From Anthoceros angustus (Eukaryota > Streptophyta > Anthocerotopsida > Anthocerotales > Anthocerotaceae), in the NCBI GenBank assembly GCA_010909165.1, contig VJWM01000019.1:496001-560000 (forward strand): 64,000 bases of DNA. The letters are read 5' to 3'. The notes under the pieces are model-generated. The model was not told the DNA's origin. It was given only the letters and a program-made list of their open reading frames with translations, and searched no databases. The position numbers and the translations under genes were made by a program. Each line of letters begins with the position of its first letter. The stretch's first letter is position 1. Positions 1 to 11,083 of this stretch are shown here, piece by piece.

Positions 1-3
1 CTG

Positions 4-1692
4 GTGCGAGTGGTGGATGCCGCCGCCGCCTCGGCAGGTGGGAGGAAGCAGGAGCTTCTGGGTAGTGGGCACCCGTGCAGGATCCAGGATGGACTGGCCT
101 GGGGAATGTCGTTGGGTCCTGACCGGAATTCTTCCTTCATTGCAGTCAGAAACTATGCAGCTCCGATTGTGAGTAGAGTGCGGTGTTTTGGTAGCTTCAC
201 GTCCATTGCTACCTCGCATTTTTGCCTTGTAGCAGGCATTAGAGTCAGCCAGCTGCGTGCAGGTGAAAGGCGGGAAGGCATCGAAGCAGAAACCCAGGCC
301 TTCTGATAAAATTGAACCTGAGAAGGATCCACGGCGCGTTAACAGGGCTGTGGTGGCCAGGAACATCCGCCTTATTGGCGAGGACGGTGAGTAAGTGCCT
401 GGGAAGGTGTGGTGTTTGTTGTCTAGATCTGCTAAACCTGCTGAAAAATGCTTGCCGGCATGGTGCTGTTTGTGGCAGGAAAAAGTCATGAGGTTCTTAC
501 GAGAGCAGAGGCTCTTCAGCGTGCCCTTCGTTCGGGTTTGGATCTCGTTGAGGTACTCATTTGAGGTCTAAGTGGAAAATGATAAGCATTGACAGTTTGA
601 TGCTAGTCAACTTGGGATTGCTGCTGCCTTGTCCAGTTTGGAGCATTTTTTTGATGTGTAGAAGCTTATCAATTCTTTCAGGTTGATGGCAAGGTTGATC
701 CTGTTGTCTGCAAGCTTATGGACTACAAGAAGGAGAAGTTTAAGGAGAAGCAACGTGAGAAGGAACTTCGTAAAAAGCAGGTCTGCGGCACCTTGTTGGT
801 GATTCCTCTGTAAGCTGGGACAGCAGCACGTCCGTGGAAATTCTTCCCACAGAGTGATTTGAAGGTGCATGGCATTCAGTGATGCAGTCACTAGGCTTGC
901 TAGGATCTTAGGTTCGGGGTTTAACAGGCACAGTAGGATGTTGGAATGAACCGTGATCATTGAAGTGTGTATGGGGGTGAGAGCTCTCAACACTGATATG
1001 TCATGCCAGGTGGAGAAACGTCGACTAGATGATATGAAGGAGATCCGATATGGCTTCAAAACGGTAAGCAAGCCTTTCACGTCCACCTGTTCTTGTTCAG
1101 AGAGGAGTTAGCCCTTTCTTGCGCAGTTGTTGAAACAATGCTCTAAATATCAGGAGCAGAAGGATCTGGAAATGAAGGCAGAGATGGCGACAAGATCTTT
1201 GCAGCGGGGACATAGAGTCAAGGTGACTGCAGCCTAGTGAAACCCTAACGCTCATGGCAACCATTTGTGCTGGCTTGTGGAAATGTCTCTGGAATGAACG
1301 TTAGTGGCTGCCCTGTTGTTGCTAGGTCACGATTCTGACGCAGGGTCAGGCTGCGGATGGTGTTCCTCTACAGCAGCTGCAGAAAATGATTGATCTGGTA
1401 AGTAACCATGGCACCCCGGAAGGTCAATTGAAGTCAAGAGCCGGCTGCGTGACTCATGCCTGTTGGTGCACCACAGCTCAAGGATGTGTCCAAGATTGAG
1501 GTGGGTCCAAGATTGGATCCCACTCGCACCTGGGTGCTACTGCGACCTCTTTCGGTGACTTCCAGAAAGTCGGGACAAAAGTCAGGCGTCAAGGACGGGA
1601 GCGGTGATAGTGGTGACGATAGTGACAACGATGAGCCTCATCAAGTCGATGGCTTGGAAGACGATGGCGCTGCAATTCGGAGTATGAAATGA
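4..1692 (+). CDS. Organellar translation initiation factor IF-3 (5' end uncertain)
   Basis: Bacterial-type IF-3, which binds the small ribosomal subunit of an organelle and checks start-codon pairing. Exons read as 4?-168, 263-386 (or from 236), 479-552, 682-780, 1010-1063, 1154-1222, 1326-1397 and 1477-1692, all with GT-AG borders and continuous frame. Exon 2 gives the N-domain strand NIRLIGEDG. Exons 3-4 give LDLVEV and PVVCKLMDYKK, matching the IF-3 signature around VCKIMDY. Exons 6-8 give the C-domain HRVKVTI ... KDVSKIEVGPRLD. After it comes an acidic tail rich in Ser, Gly and Asp (about 1600-1680), absent from bacterial IF-3 and common in plant organellar copies. The RNYAAPI stretch ending exon 1 looks like the end of a transit peptide, perhaps mitochondrial. 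The true start may lie outside the window. The gene is convergent with the transporter. Confidence 0.85.
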
Positions 1693-2080
1693 GTCAAAAC
1701 TCTTTGGAGTCCCCGTCAGTGCTCTCGTCATTGACAACTGTGTGTCTATGTCGCTGAATGGAGCTCAATGCAATAGAACAAATGAAGCATTCAGCAAATT
1801 TTCCTTGCAAGTGGCAGACGAAGAGCGTTGAAGCTAAAAGTTGTGGATCCATCTTCGGATTGCACGACATTAGAAGGAAAGCCAAAGACGGATGGGCCCA
1901 AAGAATTGCTAGGATACAGGAGAAGTCTTGGATGTCTCGTCAACCGGGAGTCCAGTACCAGAGAGAAGAATATCTACATGTGCACCGAAGGAATTGACCT
2001 TCGTGACGAAACCTAAGCGACTCCTCTAGTAATGCGACAGTCTTGTCAAGGGAGAGAAGGAACACTACCAGGCAGGCCCA
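1693..2080. other. Convergent 3' flanks
   Basis: Spacer between the 3' ends of the IF-3 and transporter genes. No coding family, RNA or repeat was recognised; it presumably holds both untranslated 3' regions. Confidence 0.5.
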
Positions 2081-5000
2081 TCAAAAGACTGGACAGCCGG
2101 GGATTGAAACTCCTGGAGCTGTCGGGCACTGGGCAAGCTCGCAGTGATCTGTGGCTCCTGTGGGATAGCCCCACCAATATAGTTGCTTGCCCTCGTACTG
2201 CAGAGCAAGATATATCAAAGGTCCAGCAAAAGCAACTCCAGTATCCAAAGCAGCTGACAGCACGTAGTTGTATCGCTGCCACCATCTCTTCCGGTAGTTG
2301 AATATGAAGTAGTTGAATATCATGCCCATCACGAACCACGACGTGTAGTTGATGGGCGATGCTGGAGGCATTAGTGATGTAGCACCAATTAAAATGGGCA
2401 AGTTTATCTTCCTCAGCCAATGCTGTGACAAACAAAGAACATAGTCAGAAGGCGTCATAACATTCAAGTCACGGGGCTTCCTTCTTGAAGTTCAGCAAGT
2501 TTACCTCGTGCCTTGGAAAAGCCTTAGCCAGGAGCCAGACGGGTACAGGGGCCAAAGCTCCAAAGAGGAAGAACCAGTTCAACTGCTTGTATTGCCCTTC
2601 GGAACCAAACATGCGCTTCGGACCTACAAGACCCCAAATGATGGTAGCCGAGAAGAATGTGTTGGCACTTGGGCAACTCCAGGTGCCACTATTTGGATCG
2701 CAGAGATTTTCCTTGGTGCCATACAGCCAGTAAGCTACTCCCAAGTTCACCAAACCTGCAAGGACTGTTCCCACCACCTGCAAACCACGGTACTTCAGAG
2801 AAACCGACAGAGCAACTGTTTGCGACATGTTTGTGAGGAGACGGAGAGAGGCACACCTGAACTAAGAACATTGGGCGAGGTGGGATTTTCATGTAGTGGC
2901 CGAGCTTGAAGTCCTGTAGGAAGGAGACTGCTTGGGTCATACTGATGTATCCATACGTTTTGAAACAGGCGTTGGCTATGGGATGGCCAGGTTTCATGTA
3001 ACCAATGATCATCTCGGTGATGATGTTCAAGCCAGGCACCTGCATGCAGCGATCAAAACAAGGAGCCATCAGCAGGCAGAAGCAGCACGACAGGGCTTAT
3101 GAGGCAACCAAACGGATTGGAGACGAAGGAAAGTACCTGGTTGGTTGTGGCTGCGATGACACCAATGGGTAGTGTGAAGACAAAGGAGAGGACGATAGCC
3201 ATGAGAAGTCCCCACCATCTCAGCTGAAGCACGCTGTTCCAGCCTTCCAGCGCTGCAATGGCGACGCCGATGTTGATGACTAGCAGTGCCCAGAACCACC
3301 ATGAAGGAATGTCCGGGTACTTCTTCATCAGCCGTGTGTGAATATCCTGCGGCACGTCCTTCTCTCCTGCCAAGAGTATTTCAACCTCGCTGATGTTATT
3401 CTGTGACAAAAAAAAGCATCCTCCGAAAGGAAAAGCCAATACCGACATGGATCTTACTCGAAGCAAGGAAGCGATTCTTGATCTCCTTTCCGTGCCAGAG
3501 GAACACATGAGACAGGGTTGCAGTCAGCGAAGCAAAGCCCAAGCCGTATGTTACAGCGAAGAAGACAGACAGCCGAGGGGGCCCGAAGGCTTCGTATTTT
3601 GCGATGTCCAAATCGAGGCCGGTCGATGTGACCACCTGGAGACATTTCGGTGCACGCGGTGTTAGCAGTGCAAGCAAAGCCTGGCAAGCGAGGAGACTTG
3701 TGTGCAAAATCCATGGCAGCTTACTTCTCTGACTGGGTAGTGGGATCCATTCCTCAGAAAGAGAGAACTGGAGAGGATAGGATAAGTCTTGGCGTCATAC
3801 AGGTTTCCCCAATACGCCGCTGGGGCAATTACATACGTCATGATCGCAAACCCGACGCCGATGTTCACGATTGCGAACCAAGGGGATGCCAGTGGGGACA
3901 ACAGGAAAGAGCTGATGGTGGCCCAGTCGATGGCAATTGCCCCGGCACCCAGCCCACGGATACCTGCCACATTGGAAGCATGTCTAAGTACCAGGGTAAG
4001 ATGAGCCCACAAGCCTTGCCTCAGGCGTGTGTCGCTGCTTGCAGTGCATAACCAGGAAACAGGTGACTCTGACCTGAACCAATCTGGTGAGCGGTAACAG
4101 AGTCTTTCCATGCCCAGCAGACCCATGACAAGCTTGTCACTGTAGCAAATAGATAAGTAGGAAACAGATACCATGCAAAGCTACCGACCGTAGCAATTGC
4201 AAAGAATTGCAACCGAGTGAGTCCCTTCCTCGGTTCCTCTTCATGCAAAGTCCTGGACAGCAAGAGGACACATTTCATGAGGTTGCAGAGGAAACAACAA
4301 ATGCAGATCGGCTCCTCCTTCAGCCTGTTGTCAGGCCAGCAAGCTCACCTGAACAAGGACACGTTCACCAGATTCTGTGGCCACCACATGTGAGCTGGAT
4401 CCTGCAAATGGCATCACTGTTACACGATTGCCGATAAAGCTCAATGTCAGATCTTCTGCATGCTTCTCACAACCGGATACCGAACCTCTTACCACAAGAT
4501 ACTTTCTCAACAGGCCGGCCCATCCATAGCCCAGCACCTGAGTCGTAGTCACCAGCAGAAAAGCTGCGAAGAAATTGATGTCCTGTTTCCAATCCACCAC
4601 ATGCAAGAGTATGAAACAACCACACCGAGGAGACTAACCATCAGCACGCGCTCACCAACTCCCCAGCCTCACACACCTTCCCGTAGAAGGCAGGCAACTT
4701 GATGAGCGAGACAATGTCAATCGCATACGCATTGCCATTCCCAAACGCATACCCACAATTCGCGAAGATGGTGATGAGCACGTGCTCCTGCAGGAACAAG
4801 CAACCAGACCAGCCTCAAAACCCGACCTCTCCAATCAGCTCGCACCGGCACCAAAACGACCCAACAACAACCCAACACCTTGATGTTGAAGGGCCCGGGA
4901 TTCAAATCAACCCCTAGAATCCTCCAATTCGGCACCAGCCGGGCCATGGATCGCCCCATATACAGGGACAAAATCTGGCCGGCCAGCGCCGAGATGAAGA

Positions 5001-5332
5001 ACGGGGAGGACCGGAACCAGAAAAACTGGTTCACAAACGACAGGAAGGCGCATATCACCACCCCGATAACCCAGGTGCGGATGGTGAGCGTCCTCAAGCT
5101 GGTATCATCCTTGGTGGAGACGGTGAGATTCACCTCCTCGATGGGCGAAACATCATCCTCCTGCCACACCCAACAACCCAACAAGCATAAGCGCCTCCTC
5201 CCTACCGCCCACCACGCCCAAACTTCCTCCCTCACCAGACCCACAAACCACCCGCACCTGCTCCAGCCCCTCAAGCCCTCCATTCTCCTCCACGGCCTTC
5301 ACCACCGGGTCGACAGGCCCTTCCGTCGCCAT
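2081..5332 (-). CDS. OPT: Oligopeptide transporter, OPT family (12 exons)
   Basis: Proton-coupled transporter of small peptides or metal chelates, a polytopic membrane protein. Exons on the minus strand, 5' to 3': 5332-5258, 5160-4879, 4787-4677, 4582-4493, 4401-4349, 4252-4074, 3963-3725, 3635-3458, 3366-3137, 3039-2857, 2777-2505, 2422-2081. Together they are 2,235 nt, 744 codons plus stop, the normal length for plant OPTs. Both family signatures are present: [10 protein letters not shown] across the exon 2/3 junction and GHYMKIPPR in exon 10. Other conserved blocks include [61 protein letters not shown] and a C-terminal [14 protein letters not shown]. The start MATEGPVDP is the first ATG in frame with exon 2. 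No frame break is seen, so the gene should be functional. The substrate cannot be told from sequence. Confidence 0.95.
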
Positions 5333-6224
5333 CGCAACCTTTTCTCCGCCCGCAACCCCGCCAAATCGATTCCCAGAGCCCGGCTCCCTCTCAGCGCATC
5401 CCCATCCGCATTCCCCCTCCCTCGGCACCTGCTTTGCTTTCCTGCGGGCATCCGCCGATGCGAGGCTCAAGAGCAGGGTGTCGGGAAGCGCGCCAGGCTG
5501 TACCAGGTCTGCGGGCACCTCGACGCGGCTGCGAGGCCAGCCTGTGTTTCCCGAGAGACGACGCAAGGAGCGGAGCGGGGCGGTCGAGGCAAAGACAAAA
5601 CTCCGGCTGCCTTCTTTCCACGGCCGGACAAGCTTGTCTGCTTGCTTACTATATACATATCCGCTACTGTAGACGGGTCTCGGAACCTGGCGCCAATACC
5701 TAATCTAAACATAGACGCCCACTTAAGCTCGGCCGCCAGACAAGTAAAATACGTTATGCCCCCACCTACCTGTCGAATTCTTCCCACATCTTTGGAACGG
5801 GATCTTGTTCATCCATGTACATACTGTACATGTGCACTTTGTGGTAGGACCAAGACCAAGCTGGTTAATCGGCTTCGTTTTCGCCCGGTCAACGCTAGTG
5901 AGAACAGGGCTGCTTTTCGTCCTTGACTGCGGCGCACTGGGACAATCACGACCTGTGCAATGTGCGATCTGTTTATTTTTAGGTGTACGTACCTTATCCA
6001 GTCCATTCCATCAACTTACGTAATAGTGACGTAGCAAATGGTAGGATTATCGAGTTATGTATCAAATCTACCAGTGGCTGAGAGAAGATATTTTATTTTA
6101 TTAATTTTATGTATAATTTTATTTACATCATTTGAAGTTATTTCAAAGTTCAGTACAAAATTTTATAGGTTAGAACTAAGTTAAAATTTTCTTCGATTTT
6201 AACAAAGGATGAGTCTTTACGTAC
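5333..6224. other. Upstream region of the transporter
   Basis: GC-rich up to about 5,660, then increasingly AT-rich. It should contain the transporter promoter and 5' leader. No gene family recognised. It ends at the TA dinucleotide flanking the pogo-like element. Confidence 0.4.
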
Positions 6225-6226
6225 TA

Positions 6227-6247
6227 CCGTACCCCGAGGGGTGGTTC
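6227..6247 (+). repeat. Left terminal inverted repeat
   Basis: Starts directly after TA. Pairs with the right terminus at 9575-9595 with one mismatch over 21 bases. The core ACCCCGAGGGGT is itself palindromic. Confidence 0.85.
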
Positions 6248-6605
6248 AACAGGGTAATGCCGAAATAATTATTTTTTGAAAAATATAAGGTTCAACATAC
6301 ATATTTATATTTTTCAAAATTTTAACATTTATAAAAAATAATTTTATCAAATTTCAACATTTATTAAAATACATAGGTATCTATATACAACTAATAGATA
6401 TGTGTAGACCTCCCCTAAACAAGCCCTAATTTTCCACACATAGATACCCTAGTTTCCCAAGCACCCTCGCCTCTAGCTTTTCAAACAGGCCCTAGTTTTA
6501 AACAAGTCTTAGTTTCTAAAAAGCCCTAGCTTTTCAAACCAAGATCAACCTAATTTTATTGGGTGTTTCTTGTTTGGGAAAGTGGCTGCTTGCAAGCACC
6601 CAAAC

Positions 6606-8270
6606 ATGGCAACAAATAAACAATCTCGTCTAACAACCATGTTTCGTAAGATTGAGAGAGAGAGAGAGGATCTTGAAATTGCCGAGATGTGCACTTGCTT
6701 TCTACAAGAGTAGGGACTTCACATGAAAAGTTTTAGAGTGAGACCTATGAAGCGACCAATTGGAAGACCTCGAAGACAACATGTGAAGCGCTTCTTCTAC
6801 CAATGAAGAGGATCAAGCAAGAGGATGAGGATGTCAGGAGCGATACGCACAAGAAACGAAGAGGTCCTTATACTAACTAGTTTCAAGACCATTTATGGCC
6901 TCCTATAGAAGCAAGTGTTAGGAAGCATAGGAATTTTGCAGCAGCATTGCATTACCTTAAGACTACCCATGGAAAGCCAGGGATGGACAATCCATATACC
7001 AAGTTGATGCGTTGATCCTTATACACTTGGTTTGACTCGGAGACATGGGAGTTAAAGCCTGCGTACAAGCTTGCAGTTAGTAAAAAGTCTGCAGCATCCA
7101 GGCCAACTATCAACATTGGACCTTTGGAAGATAGACTGATTTGAGAAAGGAGCTTGGTGATTTCTTGAGAACCTTGAGGGATGAGGGGAACCAATCAATG
7201 CCCCTCTTGTCCAACCATGTCAAGGCATTATTAAAGCTAGGGCACTGAACTCATTGGAAAGCGGAACTTTCGAGGTTAGCATTGATTGGACAAGGAAGTT
7301 CATGAAAAGGAACTCTCATGGTCCTACCGAGCATCTACTGCCTTCTAAGCTCCGGAGACTTGGGAAGATGAAGGAAGAATGATGGCATATACAGGAGCTT
7401 ACCTCTCCAGAGCTTATGATATTCCGCCTGAACTTGTTGTCAATAGTGATCAAACTAGAATCCACTTGGTTCCTACAAAGGGAGAACGCACATGGGAGGT
7501 TAAAGGGACAAGAGACATCAAGGTGCTTGGGGTAGAGGACAAGAGGCAAATTACCGCAGTGGTATCTTCATCAGCTGCAGGTCACTTACTACCGCTCCAA
7601 ATCATCTTCACAGGAACAACAAGTAGGTCGGTACCCAAAGGTCATGGTGGTGCCAAGCTATGTGTAGGAGCAGGATTTCATTCAACATATACTAGCACTC
7701 ATTGGTCTACATTAGAGTCATCGAAGGCATATGTGAAGGAAATCTTGATCCCTTACTATGAAAGGCAACTGGATGTCTTAAGGCTAGCCACAAGGCAAAA
7801 GACGATATGGATTATAGATTGGAGTGTTCACAAAAGCAAGGAATTCTAGACTGGATGAAAAGGACTTACCCTTTGATATGTGATCTTCATTCCGCTAGAT
7901 GTACTAGCAAGTTGCAACTCTTGATGTAGTCTCACGACTTGAAGCATGCTTTCAGCGAGAATGCAGATATGGACAAGCTTATTGAAGAGCAACTCAACGA
8001 AGGAAGAAAAATTGCTGTTAATCTCAAACTGAAAAACTTGAAGCCCAAAGTGTGTGAATGGTTATTCAATGCAATGAGGACTATTTATCTGAAATAGTGG
8101 ATGTGACGAAGAAATGTTTGGCTACAGCAGAAGCTTTAACAAGTGGACAAGCATCAACCTGCAGCAAAAACAAAGCTAGAATGAAACAGTTAGTCAGGAA
8201 GAATAAACATCCACAGGATCTTTGGAACAATAATGAAAACCTGGTAGATAGCCATAGGAATGAGACTAAC
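6606..8270 (+). pseudogene. Decayed DDE transposase, pogo/jerky type
   Basis: Broken reading frame. It begins near ATG 6606 (MATNKQSRL), followed by a basic AT-hook-like stretch KRPIGRPRR near 6,755 and a DNA-binding N-terminal part read in several frames with stops. The best-kept block is 7379-7849. It has PELVVNSDQT (first catalytic Asp region), DKRQITAVVSSSAAG and GHLLPLQIIFTGTT, then IIDWSVHKSKEF (second Asp), matching the DDE_1 superfamily. Downstream pieces CTSKLQ and LKHAF are out of frame, and the usual Gln-Pro-x-Asp that carries the third Asp is damaged. The gene is therefore dead. Its position inside TA-flanked TIRs supports the assignment. Confidence 0.8.
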
Positions 8271-8437
8271 TAGGGTTCCTAGGGACTTGACCCTGACTTT
8301 TAATTAAGGAGCTGACCCTAACTAGGGAAACCTTAGCAACCTAGGTGAGGAACTAACCCTAGCTACCTAAGAAGAGGACTATCCCTTGCTAGAGACTTGA
8401 AAGAAAAATTGCCTCCTGAAACAAGATAAGTACGTAC

Positions 8438-9030
8438 CTCATCAAGTGCAACCTCCAGATAGTGAGGGGACAATTCTGCATCCCACTCACGGTGAATGGG
8501 AGTGTAAACGACCTTGTGGATCAGAGGGATTGTAATAACACAATTGCTCGAGTAGATAATATACAGTCAAATGCTCACTCGATACAACTGCACCATACAC
8601 CGCACCACTGCATTAACGTAAGAATCATGTACTACTATATCAAGAACTTCGTTCCCAAGCAACAGCTGTAGGCTACCATCAGACCATTTCACAAATCTTG
8701 CATTGCTCTCAAACTGCAACAACAAAGTTCCACAATCAATCAAAACACCTAAGGTCCTCTCTTCATGGAAAACTGGCTCATAAGTCCAAATAGGCACCAC
8801 CTACTTCAAAAATTGTTGATCAACTTACAGTCAAGGACCCATTGCAATTCGTGATTGCCCTCCACCAAGCAACATTCTCCCTCTCGCCATCGCTCTGAGC
8901 TCTCTCTGTATCACTCAGATCCTGCTGGCGACCCAGAAGCAGACGGATGCGACTCCGAGGTGCTACGTCCTGCTCATCTTCCGACTCCACTCCAGCTGAG
9001 GTTGTAGCCTCAACATGACCTCGCGATCTG
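8438..9030 (-). pseudogene. LEO1: Captured fragment of LEO1 (Paf1 complex) with introns
   Basis: Three exon-like blocks on the minus strand resemble LEO1, a subunit of the Paf1 transcription-elongation complex. Exon A (about 9030-8829) has an acidic stretch ESEDEQD and then ERENVAWWR, ending at a GTAAGT donor. Exon B starts at 8713 after TTGTTGCAG with ESNARFVKWSDGSLQLLLG and NEVLDI, the most conserved part of LEO1. Exon C (8512-8438) has REWDAELSPHYLEVALDE before a GTACGT donor, like the LSPG-LEDALDE segment near the C-terminus of plant LEO1. Frames join at phase 0 between A and B. The intervening conserved region is missing, so this is a fragment and not a working copy. It lies inside the transposon, in the opposite direction to the transposase. 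Exon C is the weakest match. Confidence 0.75.
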
Positions 9031-9059
9031 ACCTCACGCCTTGCGGCGACCATGTAGCG

Positions 9060-9445
9060 ACCTCGCGAAAAAGGCGTGACCTCGTATCTGCGACCTCGCG
9101 AGGCTGCGGCCTCTGACCTCGCGAGGCTGCGGCCTCGCGAGGCTGCGGCCTCTGACCTCGCGAGGCTGCGGCCTCGCGAGGCTGCGGCCTCTGACCTCGC
9201 ATCGCGAGGTTGCGATCTGACCTCGCGAAAAAGGCGTGACCTCGCGGCAAAAAACTTTGCGACCTCGCGAGGCTGCGGGCTCACCGCGAGGCTGCGGCCT
9301 CTGACCTCGCGAGGCTGCGGCCTCTGACCTCGCGAGGCTGCGGCCTCGCGAGGCTGCGGCCTCTGACCTCGCGAGGCTGCGGCCTCGCGAGGCTGCGGCC
9401 TCGCGAGGCTGCGGCCTCGCGAGGCTGCTGCGACTCTGCGACCTC
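9060..9445. repeat. CpG-rich minisatellite (CTCGCGAG units)
   Basis: Tandem array of units about 15 and 22 bases long built on GACCTCGCGAGGCTGCGGCC, interrupted twice by a short AAAAAGGCGTGAC-like spacer. The palindrome CCTCGCGAGG is in almost every unit. All six frames are largely open because the unit lacks stops, so the apparent Arg/Ala/Ser-rich proteins here are artefacts. It directly adjoins the LEO1-like fragment inside the transposon. Confidence 0.85.
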
Positions 9446-9574
9446 GCGATCTGACCTCCATGATTGCCCTTTCTCTGTTTCGGCATTTAGACTCTTAAAT
9501 ATTTACACATTCGGCATTTTAAGCATAATAGTTTTTAGATTTTCAACTTTTACTAATTCTAATTAATTAACGCC

Positions 9575-9595
9575 GAATCACCCCTCGGGGTACGG
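9575..9595 (-). repeat. Right terminal inverted repeat
   Basis: Inverted copy of 6227-6247, followed by TA. Confidence 0.85.
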
Positions 9596-9597
9596 TA

Positions 9598-10059
9598 CTC
9601 CCATATGAGAAATCCCAAGTTTAACTAGACTATGAACCTAGGTTTTTTGTAGTAAAGTAATTTTTATTATAACATAACTAGAATTTATTTTTAATTCATT
9701 TAAATTATAATAATAGTTTGAGCTTATAGATACTTTATGACTTCATTAGTGCCCCCTAGCCTGGGGCCCTTTTGTGGGGTTTGCCACATCGTCTTCATGT
9801 GGTAAGGGACTTCCTCATCTCTGCTTTTTTATAAACTCTCCACGTTCCTCTTCATTATAAATTATCTACCATGGTTGATATAGCCATTAGGCACCTTAAT
9901 GCCTAATGGAGTTTTATGTTTTAAGCATATAAGTTTTATGTTTATTGTTTTATGGAACTTGTTGTAGAGAATCAACATCCTGACCCATTACATGAGTTTT
10001 TCATGATATTAGAAATGAGATTTCCCTCATCTAATCCTTTAAAAATTAAAGAATTAGTA
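9598..10059. other. AT-rich intergenic stretch
   Basis: No coding family, RNA gene or clear repeat recognised. Confidence 0.4.
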
Positions 10060-10765
10060 TTGTGAGGCCTCCGTCGACGACTCTGGGGCCCACTTAGCTC
10101 GTTGTTCAATTCGTGAGCAGCGCAGCGCTATACACGACCTAGTCCGAGATGTCACGTTCTACATTGCCAGGGAGAGTGAATTCTTTCCTTTCAGGGAGCG
10201 CCCGTATACTTTGTCTAACTGCGTTTCTCTCAGGGCTAACCTAATTCTCACCTAGAGGGAACCAAGTCTCTGCTGTAGATATGGTTGTAAGACCCTACTC
10301 GGGATACCGTCTACAAGTATGTCATCATCAACCCTGCAGGTTGGGCAGCGGAGGGATGCAGGGATGCGCTACAACCAAGGTTCACAAGTACACACCCTCA
10401 TGTAGAAAGGCCATGCTTTCATTCCTTTTGCTAGCAAGACGCATGGCACCATGGCAAGGACTTCTCCAGGTTTATTAAGGCTTGTGCTAAAGCATACCAC
10501 GTGCGCATTAATGAGCTAGGTCTCCCTCTTTCCTTTGTGGTGGCTTTCTTCCGTCAACAAGTATGCATTGCCTTGCAGAGGGCATTGGCAAACGCGATTT
10601 TCAGGACGACTTCGAACGCGGAGTACGTAGCATTTTCAGCTGCAGTGTTGAGTAGGCCTTTCCTTATTTCAGATTATGGCATCTTGAGAGTGGTAGTTAG
10701 CTTCAGGGTAGACAACCGGGGTGTTAGTCCCCATGGCGTGCCCCCCGCATATATCTATAAAGTCT
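10060..10765 (+). pseudogene. 3' fragment of a non-LTR retrotransposon
   Basis: Degenerate plus-strand coding remains of the C-terminal region of a reverse-transcriptase protein. One frame near 10,090-10,200 reads GAHLARCS ... IHDLVRDVTFYIARES, the Gly-x-His-x(3)-Cys ... Arg-Asp-Val ... Ile-Ala-Arg-Glu pattern also seen at 60.3 and 62.0 kb. The tail near 10,500-10,700 (LPLSFVVAFFRQQVCIALQRALA) aligns with 60,670-60,760 and 62,370-62,440. Several stops interrupt it. It is therefore a third partial copy of the element family found at the right end of the window. Confidence 0.65.
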
Positions 10766-11083
10766 CCAAATACATATTCAAGAATAATAAATAAAATAAT
10801 CTAGCAAAGAATACATTAGTATTTTAGGTCAAAACTTTATAATCTTTCTTGACTAAAGAAGTGAGCATGTTTTAGTGGACTTCAATTGATTGCTTCATAT
10901 GGGTTGGAGCCTATTTGTCAAGATCATTCATCACCTTAACTCATAGTATTGTAGAATTGTAGTGTACCATATCCAAAAGCATTAGGTATGCCATGTGCTT
11001 CTCCTTTTCTTGATTTTTTCAACTTGAGGATTAAACAAGACACACATGCCTGTGTGTCATATGAGCTTATTGGAGTATAAACC
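10766..11083. other. AT-rich spacer
   Basis: Short AT-rich spacer before the S1-domain gene, which may hold its promoter. Nothing else recognised. Confidence 0.35.

Larger units (their letters stand above)
6227..9595. mobile_element. Pogo/Tc1-mariner-like DNA transposon with TA target duplication
   Basis: A 3.37-kb element flanked by TA (6225-6226 and 9596-9597). It is bounded by inverted repeats starting CCGTACCCCGAGGGGTG, with one mismatch in the first 21 bases. TA target sites plus a transposase of the pogo/jerky DDE type place it in the Tc1-mariner superfamily. The left half holds the decayed transposase on the plus strand. The right half holds a host-gene fragment resembling LEO1 on the minus strand and a GC-rich minisatellite. 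The transposase has several stops and frame breaks, so the element cannot move by itself. The well-kept TIRs suggest insertion was not very old or that the ends were maintained by mobilisation in trans. Confidence 0.8.

Noticed and set aside
8820-9486. Long Arg/Ala/Ser-rich open frames on both strands
   Set aside because: They arise from a stop-free GC minisatellite; all frames are open there. Only the LEO1-like part below about 9,030 has protein-like conservation.
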